Positions 63,297 through 64,000 of a stretch of 64,000 nucleotides of DNA are shown one piece after another. The position numbers and the translations under genes are program-made. Each line of letters opens with the position of its first letter. Position 1 is the stretch's first letter. The notes below the pieces were generated by a model. The model did not search any database, was not told the origin of the DNA, and saw nothing but the letters and a program-made list of their open reading frames with translations. The stretch is taken from assembly GCF_040655075.1 (NCBI RefSeq), contig NZ_JBFAJC010000003.1, positions 186,001 to 250,000 on the forward strand, given 5' to 3'. The DNA is from Actinoallomurus sp040655075 (GTDB taxonomy: Bacteria > Actinomycetota > Actinomycetes > Streptosporangiales > Streptosporangiaceae).

Positions 63297-64000
63297 ATGG
63301 GCGTTGATCGTGAACTGCCGACGCCGGAGGCGTACGACCTGCTCGAGCTGACCCGTGACCTGGTCACCGCCGAGCTCGCCCCGCGGGCGGCCGCCGACGA
63401 GGAGGTCGGCCGGTTCCCCCGCGAGGTGTTCCGCACGCTCGGCCGGGCCGGGCTGCTGGGCCTGCCCTATCCGGAGGAGTTCGGCGGCGGCGGGCAGCCT
63501 TACGAGGTGTACCTGCAGGTCGTGGAGGAGCTGGCCGCGGGCTGGCTCGCGGTCGGCCTCGGGGTGAGCGTGCACACCCTGGCGTGCTTCCCGACGGCGG
63601 CGTACGGCTCGGCCGAGCAGCGGGAACGGCTGCTGCCGGACCTGCTCGGCGGCGAGCTGCTCGGCGCCTACTGCCTGTCGGAGCCCCACTCCGGGTCCGA
63701 CGCCGCCGCGCTGACCACCAAGGCCTACCACGACGGCGGCGCGTACACGATCAGCGGTACCAAGGCGTGGATCACCCACGGCGGGCACGCCGACTTCTAC
63801 ACCGTCTTCGCACGCACCGGCGCCGACAAGAGCCGCGGCATCTCCTGCTTCCACGTCCCCGCCGGCACCGACGGCGTCCGTGCCGCACCGCCGGAGAAGA
63901 AGATGGGCCTGCGCTCGTCCCCGACCGCCCAGATGCACTTCGACGACGTGCCCGTCCCCGAGGGCGATCGGATCGGCACGGAGGGACAGGGCTTCCCGAT
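63297..64000 (+). CDS. Acyl-CoA dehydrogenase (5' part; runs off the window)
   Basis: 234 codons are visible from the ATG at 63297; the 3' end is outside. GGGAGG lies about 10 nt upstream. The N-terminal helical domain (ELTRDLVTAELAPRAAADEEVGRFPREVFRTLGRAGLLGLPYPEEFGG) and the middle domain with the FAD-contact YCLSEPHSGSDAAAL and ITHGGHADFYTVFART are typical. It oxidises acyl-CoA thioesters with FAD; chain length cannot be told. The catalytic Glu region is not yet reached. Confidence 0.92.
   Translation, partial: MGVDRELPTPEAYDLLELTRDLVTAELAPRAAADEEVGRFPREVFRTLGRAGLLGLPYPEEFGGGGQPYEVYLQVVEELAAGWLAVGLGVSVHTLACFPTAAYGSAEQRERLLPDLLGGELLGAYCLSEPHSGSDAAALTTKAYHDGGAYTISGTKAWITHGGHADFYTVFARTGADKSRGISCFHVPAGTDGVRAAPPEKKMGLRSSPTAQMHFDDVPVPEGDRIGTEGQGFP

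Overview
The window is 64 kb of very GC-rich DNA with dense genes, many GTG starts and a complete Pup-proteasome locus. This points to an actinomycete. Gene content (cobalamin-dependent metH, mycothiol ligase mshC, PAC2, two WYL regulators, TatA/TatC, a HelY-type helicase) fits Streptosporangiales/Thermomonosporaceae or a close relative, but the genus cannot be fixed from sequence reading alone.

The backbone is a long conserved actinobacterial block. From memory, its order parallels Mycobacterium tuberculosis Rv2136c down to Rv2089c: uppP, histidine phosphatase, DUF3090, SCO1664-type kinase-like protein, mshC, PAC2, metH, RecB-type nuclease, trmI, arc/mpa, dop, pup, prcB, prcA, pafA, pafB, pafC, tatA, tatC, helY, 5'-3' exonuclease, Xaa-Pro peptidase. 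Accessory modules are inserted into it.

Layout. 0-3 kb: a secreted protein start, a RecD2-like protein that has lost its P-loop, and an aldo/keto reductase. 3-10 kb: uppP, corA, phosphatase, DUF3090, SCO1664 family, esterase, mshC, PAC2. 10-16 kb: universal stress protein, metH, HAD phosphatase, small membrane protein. 16-24 kb: a five-gene peptide/nickel-type ABC importer plus a duplicated substrate-binding lipoprotein behind a strong terminator. 24-30 kb: a MacB/FtsX-type ABC exporter and a NarL-family two-component system that share a sequence motif in their upstream regions. 30-34 kb: DEDDh exonuclease, RecB-like Fe-S nuclease, site-2 protease, TrmI. 33.8-49.7 kb: the Pup-proteasome system (ARC ATPase, Dop, Pup, PrcB, PrcA, PafA, two FKBPs, PafB, PafC). 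A broken HNH/endonuclease VII gene lies between pup and prcB, and a SufR-like regulator/DUF3291/His-Phe-rich secreted protein island lies between the FKBPs and pafB. 49.7-54 kb: TatA, TatC, HelY. 54-59 kb: a membrane vWA/solute-binding fusion with a partner solute-binding protein, then a Crp-family regulator and a small membrane protein. 59-64 kb: 5'-3' exonuclease, ANTAR-PAS-PP2C phosphatase, Xaa-Pro peptidase, and the start of an acyl-CoA dehydrogenase.

How the proteasome genes cooperate (family knowledge): Dop deamidates the C-terminal Gln of Pup, PafA ligates Pup to lysines, ARC unfolds pupylated proteins into the PrcBA core, and Dop removes Pup. PafB/PafC form a WYL-type DNA-damage regulator.

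Most notable observations: (1) at least 13 genes have a TAnnnT hexamer 6-8 nt upstream of the start codon and no usable ribosome site, implying widespread leaderless transcription, including dop and pafA but not pup or prcBA; (2) an endonuclease VII gene between pup and prcB looks like a deletion/duplication chimera; (3) a RecD2-like protein without Walker A; (4) a shared 16-mer, predicted to be an operator, linking the two-component system to the ABC exporter; (5) an 18-bp motif repeated three times around gene ends in the proteasome region; (6) a vWA/solute-binding pair of unknown function; (7) two solitary GGGCGTGTC palindromes resembling transposon-derived hairpins. No tRNA, rRNA, CRISPR array, transposase or prophage gene was seen.
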